In this document: piece after piece, positions 55,017 to 63,750 of the stretch
Layout of the letters: every line of letters starts with the position of its first letter
Position numbering within the stretch: the stretch's first letter is position 1
NCBI GenBank assembly: GCA_963747315.1
Contig: CAVVEQ010000013.1
Coordinates: 372,001 to 436,000 of the forward strand
Source: CAVVEQ01 sp963747315
GTDB lineage: Bacteria > Chloroflexota > Anaerolineae > Anaerolineales > Anaerolineaceae
Reading direction: 5' to 3'
Length of the DNA stretch: 64,000 nucleotides
Notes under the pieces: model-generated
Seen by the model: the letters and a program-made list of their open reading frames with translations, nothing else
Databases searched by the model: none
Told to the model about the DNA's origin: nothing
Translations under genes and position numbers: made by a program

Positions 55017-57120
55017 TGGATCCCTGCGATGGCAGTCGCTTCAATAAAGTTTGCAGGGAATGGAGCAGCCGACCTTTTTCTTCCATTCCGTTCTCGTTCA
55101 ATCCAGTGGTGCAAAAATACACTTTACCCTTACAGCGTTCCAGCAATCCATTAATAAGCCTCGCCATAGATTCCTGGTTGGATGAAAACTCATCCGCATC
55201 CGTCCACTTGCGACCTGAAGTCCACGCACGGCTTAGTACGTATGGCTGGGTAAGGGGTTGAAAAAGCCGCTCCCACCAGCCGTGACTGCCAGCATCCAAC
55301 CAGAATTGAAATCCAACCGCACGATTCGACATCAAAAATGAATACGCCGGAGAAAGAAGTACTGCTTCATCCGGTGACATGCCCTGAGGGATAAGATATT
55401 GGGCTGCCAGCACCCCGGATTCAACCATTTGGATGTACTCTTTGCCGATCTCGCCATTGGCGATTTCATTACCGAGAATAGCAAGGTACCTGAACTTGCG
55501 GGCAGAAATTATCAATTGCTCTGCAAGTGCAGCGGATTCCAATTCTTCGTGGAAACCGAAGCCTTTTTGGGAGAGGACTTCACCAAAAAGCTCACTTAAG
55601 AAAATATCCAGGTCGGATGTCCCAACGTTGATGGAGGATTCCAGCCAGGTTCGCATAACTTCGTAGCGTTCACCAAAAACGAATGTGATCCTGGTTTGCA
55701 TTTCTGGAATGAGCTCGGAAAAACTCACCAATTGGCGGGTGCGGTTGATCTGCGGAGTGATGATCTTTGCCAGCAAGTCAGCGCGGTTAAGATCTCCACT
55801 CGTGATTACCTGCATCAACATTGTCCGCATCTCAAATAGCGTGATCGGAAGTTTCCAGGAAGGATTGGCAATCTTAGCCAGTGTTAACATGGATCGAACG
55901 GATGGTTCACTCCCAAGACTTCGGGAGGGACGGGAAGATCGATTGGGGATGCCCAGCAATCCCAGTTTTCGTTGGATGGAGAACCTCAAGGCATCGCTCA
56001 TATATGATGAGATCACAACGATCTCGCCAGGTTGAGCTTTGCTGGAACGAATCAGGTTATTTATCTCGCGGCATACTTCATCGATCATTTCTGTTGAAAA
56101 GCGGTATTGGCGGATCTCAAAACAATTGCGGTCGAGCGGAATAACCGGGGGAAGGGTCTCCTGACGGATGATTTTTCCCAGCGCAGAGGATAAAGCGGTT
56201 ACCTTTTGGTTTTCCTGGAAATTCTCTTTAAATTCATAATTGGTTCTACAAGCCTCCACCAGAGAAAAAGCGGATGCCGGATCAGCACCAAGGAAGGTGC
56301 GGTAGCCCCCATTTATATTGTAGATAATCAAAGCGGAATCGAATTCTGGCAGCCAATCGCGTACCAGGTCATGTGCCACAGGAACATCTTCTTCAACATT
56401 ATCGAAAATCAAATGGCTGAATTGGGTTCGTAAATATCCCCGCACCAACGGAGACACACACAAATAACGAAAAAATACTTCAATCTGCAAGGAGAAATCG
56501 AGCAGATTGTTTTGGTAACAATAATCCCGGAACCGAATGGCGGCTTCCTGTGCCTTTATGAATATATTGATCTGGGAGGGTTCTCCCATCCAGGCCGAAG
56601 ATAATCTCTCCCCAATTTCAGTGTGAGAAAAACCAATCACCGCTGCTTTATTCAGATTATCCAGGATCTGGCTATAAAGCCGGTTCGGATCCAGAGAGAG
56701 GCCTTGAAACTCACCTCCTGCAATCATGGGGCTTACCAGCTTCGCCATGAAATATTGCGCTGTTTCCATTGTCAGGAATTTTAGCTGGCTTGGCGAAGCC
56801 TTGAATCCCGCGGTCACGGCGATTATTGGCCAGAAAAGATCAACCATCCTTTGGGCTAAGCCACCAATAGTAAGGATGACAGGCAGAGGACCTTCGGGAA
56901 AATCGGTTGAATTAATCGCCTGGTAATAAGGCTGTGCCAGGTTTCTTTGCGGAACCAGGATCAAAATGGTGCCGCGGGAAAGGCCTTTTTTTGCGAGGGA
57001 TAACAACCTGGCAACTCCGGCACTTGTCTTGCCAGTACCTGTTGCGCCCACCAAGGAGATCGAACCCTCTAGATCAGGCGAAACCAGTGCACCTTGTTGT
57101 GTAGAGAGCTTGAGATTCAA
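55006..57120 (-). CDS. Degenerate UvrD-like helicase, AddB-like partner
   Basis: A 704-residue protein with an SF1-type N-terminal ATPase core: Walker A LVGATGTGKTSAGV and a Walker B-like HLIFDNVEED in which the canonical DEAQ is DNVE. The later SF1 motifs (GDPxQ-type, HKAKG) are not recognisable, and no nuclease or iron-sulfur cysteines are seen. The C-terminal part has conserved-looking Trp-rich blocks (WLDAGSHGWWERLFQPLTQPY). The arrangement resembles AddB/AdnA-type inactive partners that structure the complex. It directly precedes the active helicase with overlapping ends. Confidence 0.75.
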   Translation of the reverse strand: MNLKLSTQQGALVSPDLEGSISLVGATGTGKTSAGVARLLSLAKKGLSRGTILILVPQRNLAQPYYQAINSTDFPEGPLPVILTIGGLAQRMVDLFWPIIAVTAGFKASPSQLKFLTMETAQYFMAKLVSPMIAGGEFQGLSLDPNRLYSQILDNLNKAAVIGFSHTEIGERLSSAWMGEPSQINIFIKAQEAAIRFRDYCYQNNLLDFSLQIEVFFRYLCVSPLVRGYLRTQFSHLIFDNVEEDVPVAHDLVRDWLPEFDSALIIYNINGGYRTFLGADPASAFSLVEACRTNYEFKENFQENQKVTALSSALGKIIRQETLPPVIPLDRNCFEIRQYRFSTEMIDEVCREINNLIRSSKAQPGEIVVISSYMSDALRFSIQRKLGLLGIPNRSSRPSRSLGSEPSVRSMLTLAKIANPSWKLPITLFEMRTMLMQVITSGDLNRADLLAKIITPQINRTRQLVSFSELIPEMQTRITFVFGERYEVMRTWLESSINVGTSDLDIFLSELFGEVLSQKGFGFHEELESAALAEQLIISARKFRYLAILGNEIANGEIGKEYIQMVESGVLAAQYLIPQGMSPDEAVLLSPAYSFLMSNRAVGFQFWLDAGSHGWWERLFQPLTQPYVLSRAWTSGRKWTDADEFSSNQESMARLINGLLERCKGKVYFCTTGLNENGMEEKGRLLHSLQTLLKRLPSQGSSDV

Positions 57121-57174
57121 TTCCTATTGTGCCAATTCTTCTCAATTTTGTAGAAAAAACCTGATAAATAAATA

Positions 57175-57781
57175 TTATGGAGTGCTTTCTGCAATTTTAT
57201 TAAGCACTTCCCGGGCGAGCAGAGTATCCTCAAGTGCGCGATGGGATTTTGGAATCGTGATCCCTAAATGCTTTCCCGCCTCTTCCAGGCGGAAATACTT
57301 GTTCGCACGCCTGGATTGATCCCATACGGACCGGTAATCGGCAAAAATCCGCATAATATCTTCTGGGGGTAACCCCGGCTGCCAACGAGTGAGGCCTGAC
57401 TTTCGATTTGTTTGATCGATCATGCGCAGATCAAACTCGGCATTATAAATTGCCAGCAACCGTCCGTAAAAAAATACCTCTCAATTCCTGCCAGAGAGAG
57501 ATCCACATAGGCGCATTACGAGTCATCTCCTCCGTGATTCCGTGAATTCGGGAAGCTTCGCGCGGGATCGGGTTTAGAGGCCGAACAAGCGAATTCATCA
57601 AGGTGGTTCCGCCTGAATCAACAACAGCGATTTCAATAATCTCTGCGCTGGAATCCAAGCCGGTTGTTTCTGTATCCAGAAAGATCGGGTTTTGACTGCA
57701 AATCTCCCTGGCGGCTTGGATCGCAGCTTTCCGAGAAGAAGGGGGAGAATCATTCCTAGCCAAGGAAATCACCTCTGCCAC
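57175..57781 (-). CDS. DnaQ-type 3'-5' exonuclease (DEDDh), one frame break
   Basis: A small DEDDh exonuclease of about 201 residues. The catalytic acids are in FLDTETTGL, YNAEFD and HRALEDTLL (His as the 'h'). An extra T in a run of seven (minus strand, 57468-57474) breaks the frame; six T residues give GIFYGRLLAIYNAEFD, as in the family. It resembles the epsilon subunit and related repair exonucleases, and it carries no other domain. It lies 54 bases before the AddB-like gene in the same direction and overlaps the lipoprotein by 13 bases. Confidence 0.87.
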
Positions 57782-58611
57782 ATATTGAACTGATCCAACT
57801 TAACTGTGAATCCGGGAGTATTCAGCGCCAGGATATAGACACCCACCTTGGTCGCATCCTGGTAACTTGAATTCGTAGTTTCATTCGCTTTTTTGCCATT
57901 GATATAGAGGGAAATATTTGGACCTTCGACGAGAACTCCGAGGCGATTGGTCTGGTTGGATCCAGAATTAATCTCGCCGCTGGAAGTCGATTCGATCAGG
58001 GTTTGATAGCGAGATCCATCTGAGAGTGCCAGGTTGTACTTGCCTTCGCAGGATACACCAAAATAAAAACCTTCACCGGTGGACCAATCGGGGGAGCGAA
58101 AAACGAGACCATATTGATCCCTGCCAGAACAGGTAAGCGTGGTGAAGGTGCCTTCAAGATAGAAGTTACTCATCCCCCTATCGGTTAAACGCCACCCCCT
58201 CCACCCATTGGCGGCATAGGAGCTCATCATCATGGTGCCTTCACTGAGCGTGATGCGGGTGTATCCGTCATCATAACCCGAGTCATCGATGCCGAATGCT
58301 TTCCCGGAGTTCATCGGATTGCTATAGGAAGGCGATCCGAATTGGGATGCAAAATCCTGAGGGGTTGGAGTTGCCGTTGGATCGGGTGTGCTGGTTTCTG
58401 TTGGTGGGGCGGTTGTGGGTGTCGGAACTTCTGTGTCATCCGGACTGATGGTGTTCAGTACCTGTTGGGTGGAAGCAACCTGTGTCGCCGTGCGGGCAGA
58501 TGCAACCTGTGTGGAGACTTGATCGGAAGGATTTCCTTTTTTTGTAAAGGGGAAATTGCATGCCATTATTAGAAGGAGGATGAAAACTAGAAGAAAATAT
58601 CTTTTTTGCAT
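57769..58611 (-). CDS. Lipoprotein with C-terminal lectin-like domain
   Basis: A 280-residue lipoprotein. A signal peptide and lipobox (LLLIMACNF) place the Cys at about residue 18. A Thr/Pro-rich stalk (about 55-90) leads to a beta-sandwich of the concanavalin/LamG-like type (about 95-280), with EGTFTTLTCSGRDQYGLVFRS and a final VKLDQFNMWQR. The domain would bind or modify a polysaccharide, but I see no catalytic motif. The start MQKRYFLLVF is preferred over an upstream ATG because the signal helix begins there. It is the first gene of the operon leading into the DNA-repair genes, which looks like a transcription neighbour rather than a partner. Confidence 0.8.
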   Translation of the reverse strand: MQKRYFLLVFILLLIMACNFPFTKKGNPSDQVSTQVASARTATQVASTQQVLNTISPDDTEVPTPTTAPPTETSTPDPTATPTPQDFASQFGSPSYSNPMNSGKAFGIDDSGYDDGYTRITLSEGTMMMSSYAANGWRGWRLTDRGMSNFYLEGTFTTLTCSGRDQYGLVFRSPDWSTGEGFYFGVSCEGKYNLALSDGSRYQTLIESTSSGEINSGSNQTNRLGVLVEGPNISLYINGKKANETTNSSYQDATKVGVYILALNTPGFTVKLDQFNMWQR

Positions 58612-58665
58612 CCGGTAATTATACGCCAAGGGTGTATGATTCTGTTTGCGAACGAGGATAGCAAA

Positions 58666-58693
58666 TGGACAGCGTAAAGGAGTAATGTATAAT
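58666..58693 (+). promoter_or_regulatory. Promoter of the Baseplate-J-like gene
   Basis: TGGACA (58666-58671), a 16-base spacer and TATAAT (58688-58693), 15 bases before the ATG at 58709. Confidence 0.55.
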
Positions 58694-58708
58694 CTCTAAA
58701 CTTTATTG

Positions 58709-60190
58709 ATGAAAACGCACGTCATCCACCTGGCCGCACACGATGATTATCATTCCACCCGGGATCAAATGACCTGGGGAAAATCTGCGAGAATCCTTCT
58801 TGTACTTCCAAGAAAGGAACGGATACTGAGGTCCAGGCTGGACCTCGTTCTACTCGAGAGGCAGGCTGTTGCATTGGGAGCGCAACTTGCATTGGTAACA
58901 GATGATGAATTGGTCCTTGGAAACGCTGAAGATCTGAAAATCCCTGTTTTTGAAACCATCAAAGAAGCGCAGCAGAAATCCTGGAAAGTCAGCGGAAAGA
59001 AAAAATCATCGGGGATCAATTACAAATCCCACCCACCAGGGAAGGGAAATACAACCCCAAGTCGACCAGTAAAAAGAGTTGACCTCGGCAACACATGGAC
59101 CAGAGTATTCGTTTTTTTCCTGGGAGTATTCGCGGTTATTGTCCTTCTTCTTGTACTATTACCAGAAGCTGAGATCGAGATAACTCCCGCCTCCCAGCGG
59201 CAAGAGATGAGCTTCACGATTCGAGCAGACCCGCGTGTGGAGCAGGCGAATATCGCAGGTTTGGTACCAATAAATAAGGTCACAATCCCGGTAACTGAAA
59301 GCCGGACAATAAAAACAAGCGGGATCATCACCATAGGAGAAACCTCCGCTATTGGGGAATTGGTAATCAAAAACCTGACCGATTCCGCGCTGACGGTTCC
59401 GGCTGGATCTGTATTCAGGACGTTGATTGATCCGGTACAACGGTTTCAGTCCACCCAACCGGTCAAACTTCCAGCAAGAATCGGAGGCACATCCAGGGTT
59501 CCCATTCAGGCAATCAATCCCGGTGAAGCGGGAAATGTTGAAAAAGAGACGATACAGGGTGTGGAGGGTCAAATCGGTCTATTGATAACAGTGACCAACC
59601 CCCTCCCGAGTGAAGGTGGAGCTGACCGCCAGGTTTCTGCGCCTACGGAACAAGATCTTCATGATCTTGAAAAGGCCATTCAGTTCGCATTCGAAACATC
59701 GGCATTGAATGCGATCAAGGAAAATGCAGGGGAGGATAGTATCATTATTCCCCAATCCATCAAAATTGGAGAGGTACTCAATAGGTTTCAAGAACCGGAG
59801 ATTGGAACCCCCTCCGACACTATATCATTGACGATGACCGCAGAGTCCTCAGGTTCGTTGATAAATGCTGAAGATATTCAACAAGCCGCCAAATTGATCC
59901 TTGATGCTAACCTGCCTGATGCGGATAAGCCATCAGAAGATGGGATTGAAGTGGATATCATTTCCAAGGAAGCTGAGGATGGGGAATGGTTGATAAAGGC
60001 ATCGCGATTGGTCTCAAAAGTAATCCACCCAGATGAAATTGCGCAGCTCGCAGCAGGAAAAACGCCTCAAGTCTTTCTAACTGCTCTTTCAGATATCATG
60101 CCGATGGATGGAAATCCGAAGATTCAAATACGTCCATTCTTCCTGGGTCGCTTTCCATTATTACCCATGCGCATCCATGTAAAAGAATAA
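58709..60190 (+). CDS. Baseplate-J-like domain protein, membrane anchored
   Basis: A 493-residue protein with a cytoplasmic N-terminal part (about 1-110), one membrane helix (about 131-152, core VFVFFLGVFAVIVLLLVLL) and a large extracytoplasmic part. The segment with VTIPVTESRTIKTSGI, GELVIKNLTDSALTVPAGSVFRT and AINPGEAGNVEKETI matches the Baseplate-J-like domain that several non-phage envelope proteins share. There are no phage genes around. It lies 2 bases before ruvX and then mltG, so a role at the wall or in envelope growth is likely. Confidence 0.8.
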   Translation: MKTHVIHLAAHDDYHSTRDQMTWGKSARILLVLPRKERILRSRLDLVLLERQAVALGAQLALVTDDELVLGNAEDLKIPVFETIKEAQQKSWKVSGKKKSSGINYKSHPPGKGNTTPSRPVKRVDLGNTWTRVFVFFLGVFAVIVLLLVLLPEAEIEITPASQRQEMSFTIRADPRVEQANIAGLVPINKVTIPVTESRTIKTSGIITIGETSAIGELVIKNLTDSALTVPAGSVFRTLIDPVQRFQSTQPVKLPARIGGTSRVPIQAINPGEAGNVEKETIQGVEGQIGLLITVTNPLPSEGGADRQVSAPTEQDLHDLEKAIQFAFETSALNAIKENAGEDSIIIPQSIKIGEVLNRFQEPEIGTPSDTISLTMTAESSGSLINAEDIQQAAKLILDANLPDADKPSEDGIEVDIISKEAEDGEWLIKASRLVSKVIHPDEIAQLAAGKTPQVFLTALSDIMPMDGNPKIQIRPFFLGRFPLLPMRIHVKE

Positions 60191-60192
60191 TT

Positions 60193-60645
60193 ATGAAAGA
60201 ACTAGTTAGCTTAAAAAAGATAATTGCTGTCGACCCGGGAGGCCGCAGAATCGGGATCGCCATCAGCGACGAGACTGGGAATCTAGCCAGGCCATTGAGT
60301 GTGATCATTCATAAATCAAGACATGAAGATGCTGTCAGGATCATCCAGGTGGCAGCTGAGCAATCCGCGGAGACTATTATCATTGGCGCAGCCTATGGAA
60401 ACGAAGGTGAGGAAACTCCAGCTAGCCGTAAAGCAAACAGGCTGGCAGGGGAGATCCATGCCATTTGTGAAATTAAAGTCCAACTGTGGGATGAAAGCGG
60501 TTCCACCCGGAAAGCAAAAGATATCAAGATGCTCATCGGAACTTCAAAAAAAATGAGGAAAGGCCATCAAGATTCAACGGCAGCAGCCGTTATCCTGCAG
60601 GATTTCCTGGATTCGCTCCACAATAAACGACAGGATCAGTCATGA
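60193..60645 (+). CDS. ruvX: Putative pre-16S rRNA nuclease RuvX (YqgF)
   Basis: A 150-residue RNase H-fold nuclease. Motifs are IIAVDPGGRRIGIAISD (catalytic Asp), the QLWDESGSTRKA acid and the C-terminal HQDSTAAAVILQDFL. YqgF proteins finish 5' maturation of 16S rRNA and were earlier thought to be Holliday-junction resolvases. The Asp in HQDS is followed by S rather than A, which is a mild variant. It overlaps mltG by 4 bases, a common pairing. Confidence 0.93.
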   Translation: MKELVSLKKIIAVDPGGRRIGIAISDETGNLARPLSVIIHKSRHEDAVRIIQVAAEQSAETIIIGAAYGNEGEETPASRKANRLAGEIHAICEIKVQLWDESGSTRKAKDIKMLIGTSKKMRKGHQDSTAAAVILQDFLDSLHNKRQDQS

Positions 60646-61771
60646 GAAAAAGTTACGGTTATGTAATATTCATTGTTTTTCTGATCACTGCTTGCTTGGG
60701 TATTATTTTCATGCTGTTTTCAGTGATCCCTGCCCAGGTGGGAAATTTATTTGGATCACCAAATTCTGCGCTATCACCAGCTCAGAGATTGCGATACGCT
60801 GTTGAGCTTTACATCAATAAGAATGATCTTTTTACGCCAAAGGATCTCAACCAGACCGGGGTTGTGGATTTTGATATCGAATCTGGTGAATCAGTATCTT
60901 CAATCAGCGGGCGACTTGAAGAAATGGGATTAATTTCGGATGCAACCTTGTTTACTCACTTGCTCATTTACACCGGCTTGGATATGTCCATCCAATCTGG
61001 AAGATTTGCGCTAAGCCCTGTAAAAAGTCCTGTCGAAACTGCCGTCACCCTCACTAATCCTGACGAAGTGCTCATCCCGTTCTCAGTTTTACCTGGTTGG
61101 AGGATGGAAGAAGTTGCGGCTTCTGTAGATACCTACCAATTCGGTTTCTCAGGCGACGATTTCCTGGCTGCCACCAGGGATCCATCAACAATCGGTGTGA
61201 ACATTCCAATCGATAGTGGCAAATCCCTCGAAGGTATGATCAGAACCGGGATAACCTATGTAAAAAAGAATGTGGAATTGAGAGATTTTATTGAAACGCT
61301 TTCTATCAACAGCAGTGATGAATTCACTTCTGAGTTGAAGGCTGCATTAATGACGAAGGATATGAACATATACCAGGCTCTAATCCTTGCCTCCATTGTT
61401 CAAAGAGAGGCAGTTCAACCGAGTGAGATGAAAATGATCGCTTCGGTTTTTATCAACCGATTGCAGAAGGGAATGAAACTTGAAAGTGATCCTACGGTGC
61501 AATATGCTGTCGGATTCGATCCAATTACCGGGAGCTGGTGGAAGACCCCGCTCACTTATGATGACTTGGGGGTGAATTCGCCGTATAATACCTACCTATT
61601 CGGAGGATTGCCGCCTTCACCAATCAGCAATCCAAGCCTGGAAGCGCTGGAAGCAGTTGCTTTTCCCGAAATTTCCGATTTTTTATTCTTTCAGAGCCAG
61701 ATGCGACAATTCTGGTTATCACAATTTTGCGAATGACATATGAAGAACATCTCAAAAATTCCTGTAATTAA
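60642..61771 (+). CDS. mltG: Endolytic transglycosylase MltG (YceG), two frame breaks
   Basis: A membrane-anchored endolytic murein transglycosylase that ends glycan strands at sites of synthesis. A single N-terminal helix (about 7-28) precedes a LysM-like SGESVSSISGRLEEMGLI and the YceG domain with SLEG (catalytic Glu), ILASIVQREAV, MIASVFINRLQKGMKLESDPTVQYA, and SPYNTYLFGGLPPSPISNPS. Extra bases near 61689-61691 and 61732-61735 interrupt the end; correcting both gives FFRARCDNSGYHNFA and TYEEHLKNSCN to TAA at 61769-61771. The usual LFPDTY after SLEG is replaced by MIRTGITY, which is odd. Confidence 0.88.
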
Positions 61772-61786
61772 ACCTGGAGGTTACTT

Positions 61787-62539
61787 ATGAGTTCTGTTTT
61801 AGGAATAGATATCGGTGGTTCTGGGATCAAAGGGGGCATCGTAGATGTCGTTAGTGGAAAAATGATCTCAGAAAGGATTCGTGAAGATACGCCACCAGAT
61901 GGTGATCCAAAAGAAATTTCTAAGATTATCCATAAAATGTTCTCATCATTTTCCTGGGAAGGCACGGTGGGGGTGGGTTTCCCGGCGGTTGTACTTGATG
62001 GAGTTTCCTACAGCGCGGCGAATATTTCCGAAAAATGGATCGGATTAAACGTGAATGAAATGCTCGCAAGCGGGACGAAATGCAGGGTTTACACAGTAAA
62101 TGATGCGGATGCAGCCGGAGTGGCAGAAATGGATTTTGGTGCTGGCAGAGAACACAAACAGGGCGTGGTTATGATGATCACCCTGGGAACCGGGATCGGA
62201 TCGGCGATTTTTATCGATGGAATACTGGTTCCCAACTTGGAGTTAGGTCACCTGATTATCAAAGGCAAGGATGCTGAAAAGTGGACTTCCGCGGCGGTCA
62301 AGGAGACGCAAAAACTGAGCTGGAAAAAATGGTCCCGCCGATTGCAGGTATATTTTGATTACCTAGAGCAACTCTTTTCCCCCAATCTCTTTATTATCGG
62401 AGGGGGTGTGAGTAAAGATGCGGAAAAGTTTATCCCGAGGCTGAAAACCAGGGCTAAGATGGTTCCTGCAGAGTTCCAGAACCAGGCAGGTATCATCGGT
62501 TCAGCGCTTTATGCAGCCAGGAAAGAAAAACTGATCTAG
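61787..62539 (+). CDS. ppgK: Polyphosphate glucokinase
   Basis: A 250-residue ROK-family kinase that phosphorylates glucose with polyphosphate or ATP. The phosphate loop is IDIGGSGIKGGIV, the catalytic Asp lies in VNDADAAGVAEMDFGAG, the second loop is TLGTGIGSAIFIDG, and GHLIIKGKDAEKW and LSWKKWSRRLQVYFDYLEQLF are characteristic of PPGK. The zinc-binding CXCGXXGC loop of other ROK kinases is missing, as expected for PPGK. A ribosome-binding site (GGAGGT) precedes the ATG. It lies 15 bases after mltG. Confidence 0.93.
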   Translation: MSSVLGIDIGGSGIKGGIVDVVSGKMISERIREDTPPDGDPKEISKIIHKMFSSFSWEGTVGVGFPAVVLDGVSYSAANISEKWIGLNVNEMLASGTKCRVYTVNDADAAGVAEMDFGAGREHKQGVVMMITLGTGIGSAIFIDGILVPNLELGHLIIKGKDAEKWTSAAVKETQKLSWKKWSRRLQVYFDYLEQLFSPNLFIIGGGVSKDAEKFIPRLKTRAKMVPAEFQNQAGIIGSALYAARKEKLI

Positions 62540-62554
62540 CGTTCACCAGAATAA

Positions 62555-62590
62555 AAAGAGAATCCCCGGTTTCATTGGGGATTCTTTCTT
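62555..62590. terminator. Intrinsic terminator between ppgK and ferredoxin
   Basis: GAGAATCCCC, a 9-base loop and GGGGATTCTTTCTT form a strong stem. The minus strand ends in TCTTTTT, so it can serve both convergent genes. Confidence 0.85.
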
Positions 62591-62607
62591 GATCAAGGTA
62601 TTCAATA

Positions 62608-63018
62608 TTAATTTATTGCCTCATAACCTGGCCCAATGGTGAAGAAATCATAGTTTAATTTGATATCCGGAGAAAGGTCGACTAACTCCCCACTTTTCAG
62701 TTCCCTGGTATATGACAAATGGATGGGCTTACTGTTGAAATCCAGCAAGTCATAGGGTTCATCGTACCCCGGGGTACCTGCTGGCATGGAAATCCGTTCT
62801 CCGCCTTTGGATTTAAACGCGGTTGGCACCTCATCCTCTGGATAAATCGCCAGGACAGGACATTCCCTGACGCATGCACCGCAATCGATGCATGTTTCCG
62901 GATCGATGTAATAAAGCGGGTACTGATCCTGCGGTTTCCCAGGAACAATGCACTCCACGGGACAAACTGTTACGCAACCACCATCCCGAACGCAAAGACT
63001 TGTGATAATAAATGTCAT
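62608..63018 (-). CDS. Seven/eight-iron ferredoxin
   Basis: A 136-residue electron carrier. Two clusters are evident: CVRDGGCVTVCPVECI and CIDCGACVRECPVLAI. The first cluster has a C-x5-C spacing typical of 7Fe types, where one cluster is [3Fe-4S], though which residues bind which iron is not settled here. A C-terminal extension of about 55 residues (KGGERISMP and following) is of the kind found in Chloroflexota and actinobacterial ferredoxins. It lies 12 bases after the superoxide dismutase and shares its transcript. Confidence 0.9.
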   Translation of the reverse strand: MTFIITSLCVRDGGCVTVCPVECIVPGKPQDQYPLYYIDPETCIDCGACVRECPVLAIYPEDEVPTAFKSKGGERISMPAGTPGYDEPYDLLDFNSKPIHLSYTRELKSGELVDLSPDIKLNYDFFTIGPGYEAIN

Positions 63019-63030
63019 GGAGAGAATTCC

Positions 63031-63636
63031 TCAAGCCAGGTATTTGGCTTCAACATCCTTCCAGTCAATGATCGACCAGATGGCTGAAAGGTAATCCGCC
63101 CGGCGATTCTGGTACTTCAGGTAATAGGCATGCTCCCACACATCAATTGTCAGCAAGGGTGTAAGCCCTTCAGAGAGCGGGCAATCCTGGTTGGCTGTAG
63201 CATGGATTACCAGAATGCCATCGGATTTCCTGCTCAACCAGGACCAACCCGATCCGAAGCGGGTGAGACCCGCTTTTTCCATCTGTTCTTTGAACGCGGG
63301 AAAACCACCAAAAGTAGAATCGATCGCCTCCGCCAATTTCCCTGATGGCTGGCCGGTGCTGTTTGGTGTCAGGTTCTCCCAATAAAGAGCGTGATTATAG
63401 TAACCACCACCGTTATTCTTGACAGCCGTGCGGACGTCTTCCGGAATTTTCGAGAGGTCCTTAAGGATTTCAACGATTGTTTTGGAGGCGATTTCCGGAT
63501 ATTTTTCAAGCGCTGTATTGAGGTTTTTTGTGTAGGTCGCCTGGTGCTTGGAATGATGGATCTCCACTGTCATTGCATCGATCACCGGTTCCAAAGCAGA
63601 ATAAGCATATTTCAACTTCGGTAATTCGAAAGGCAT
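63031..63636 (-). CDS. sodA: Superoxide dismutase, Mn/Fe family (Mn-type residues)
   Basis: A 201-residue cytoplasmic superoxide dismutase. Metal ligands are His27 (EIHHSKHQATY), His in YYNHALYW (about 80), Asp in TIDVWEHAYY and the His three residues on. The outer-sphere Gln lies in TANQDCPL, where Mn-type enzymes carry NQD; Fe-types usually have NAG. An AGGAGG site precedes the ATG. The promoter upstream is consensus-like. The operon pairs it with a ferredoxin. Confidence 0.95.
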   Translation of the reverse strand: MPFELPKLKYAYSALEPVIDAMTVEIHHSKHQATYTKNLNTALEKYPEIASKTIVEILKDLSKIPEDVRTAVKNNGGGYYNHALYWENLTPNSTGQPSGKLAEAIDSTFGGFPAFKEQMEKAGLTRFGSGWSWLSRKSDGILVIHATANQDCPLSEGLTPLLTIDVWEHAYYLKYQNRRADYLSAIWSIIDWKDVEAKYLA

Positions 63637-63677
63637 TTTAACCTCCTAAAGTTTAGTTTGCCCGACTTTCAATAAAA

Positions 63678-63706
63678 ATTGTAACGGCTAGATAGTCGAT
63701 TGTCAA
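63678..63706 (-). promoter_or_regulatory. Promoter of sodA
   Basis: On the minus strand TTGACA (63706-63701), a 17-base spacer and TACAAT (63683-63678), with an AGGAGG ribosome-binding site before the sodA ATG. Confidence 0.8.
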
Positions 63707-63750
63707 ATTCAACCATTATACGATTTGGCGTTTATAATTTGGCGCTAATC

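Noticed and set aside
51983..57120. CRISPR-Cas adaptation or anti-phage island suggested by the Cas4-like nuclease
   Set aside because: No Cas1, Cas2 or repeat array is present, and the neighbours (RecJ, helicases, DnaQ-type exonuclease) fit DNA repair.
58709..60190. Phage tail or contractile injection system suggested by the Baseplate-J-like domain
   Set aside because: No sheath, tube, spike or tail-fibre gene is near, and the neighbours are ruvX, mltG and a lipoprotein gene. An envelope protein is simpler.
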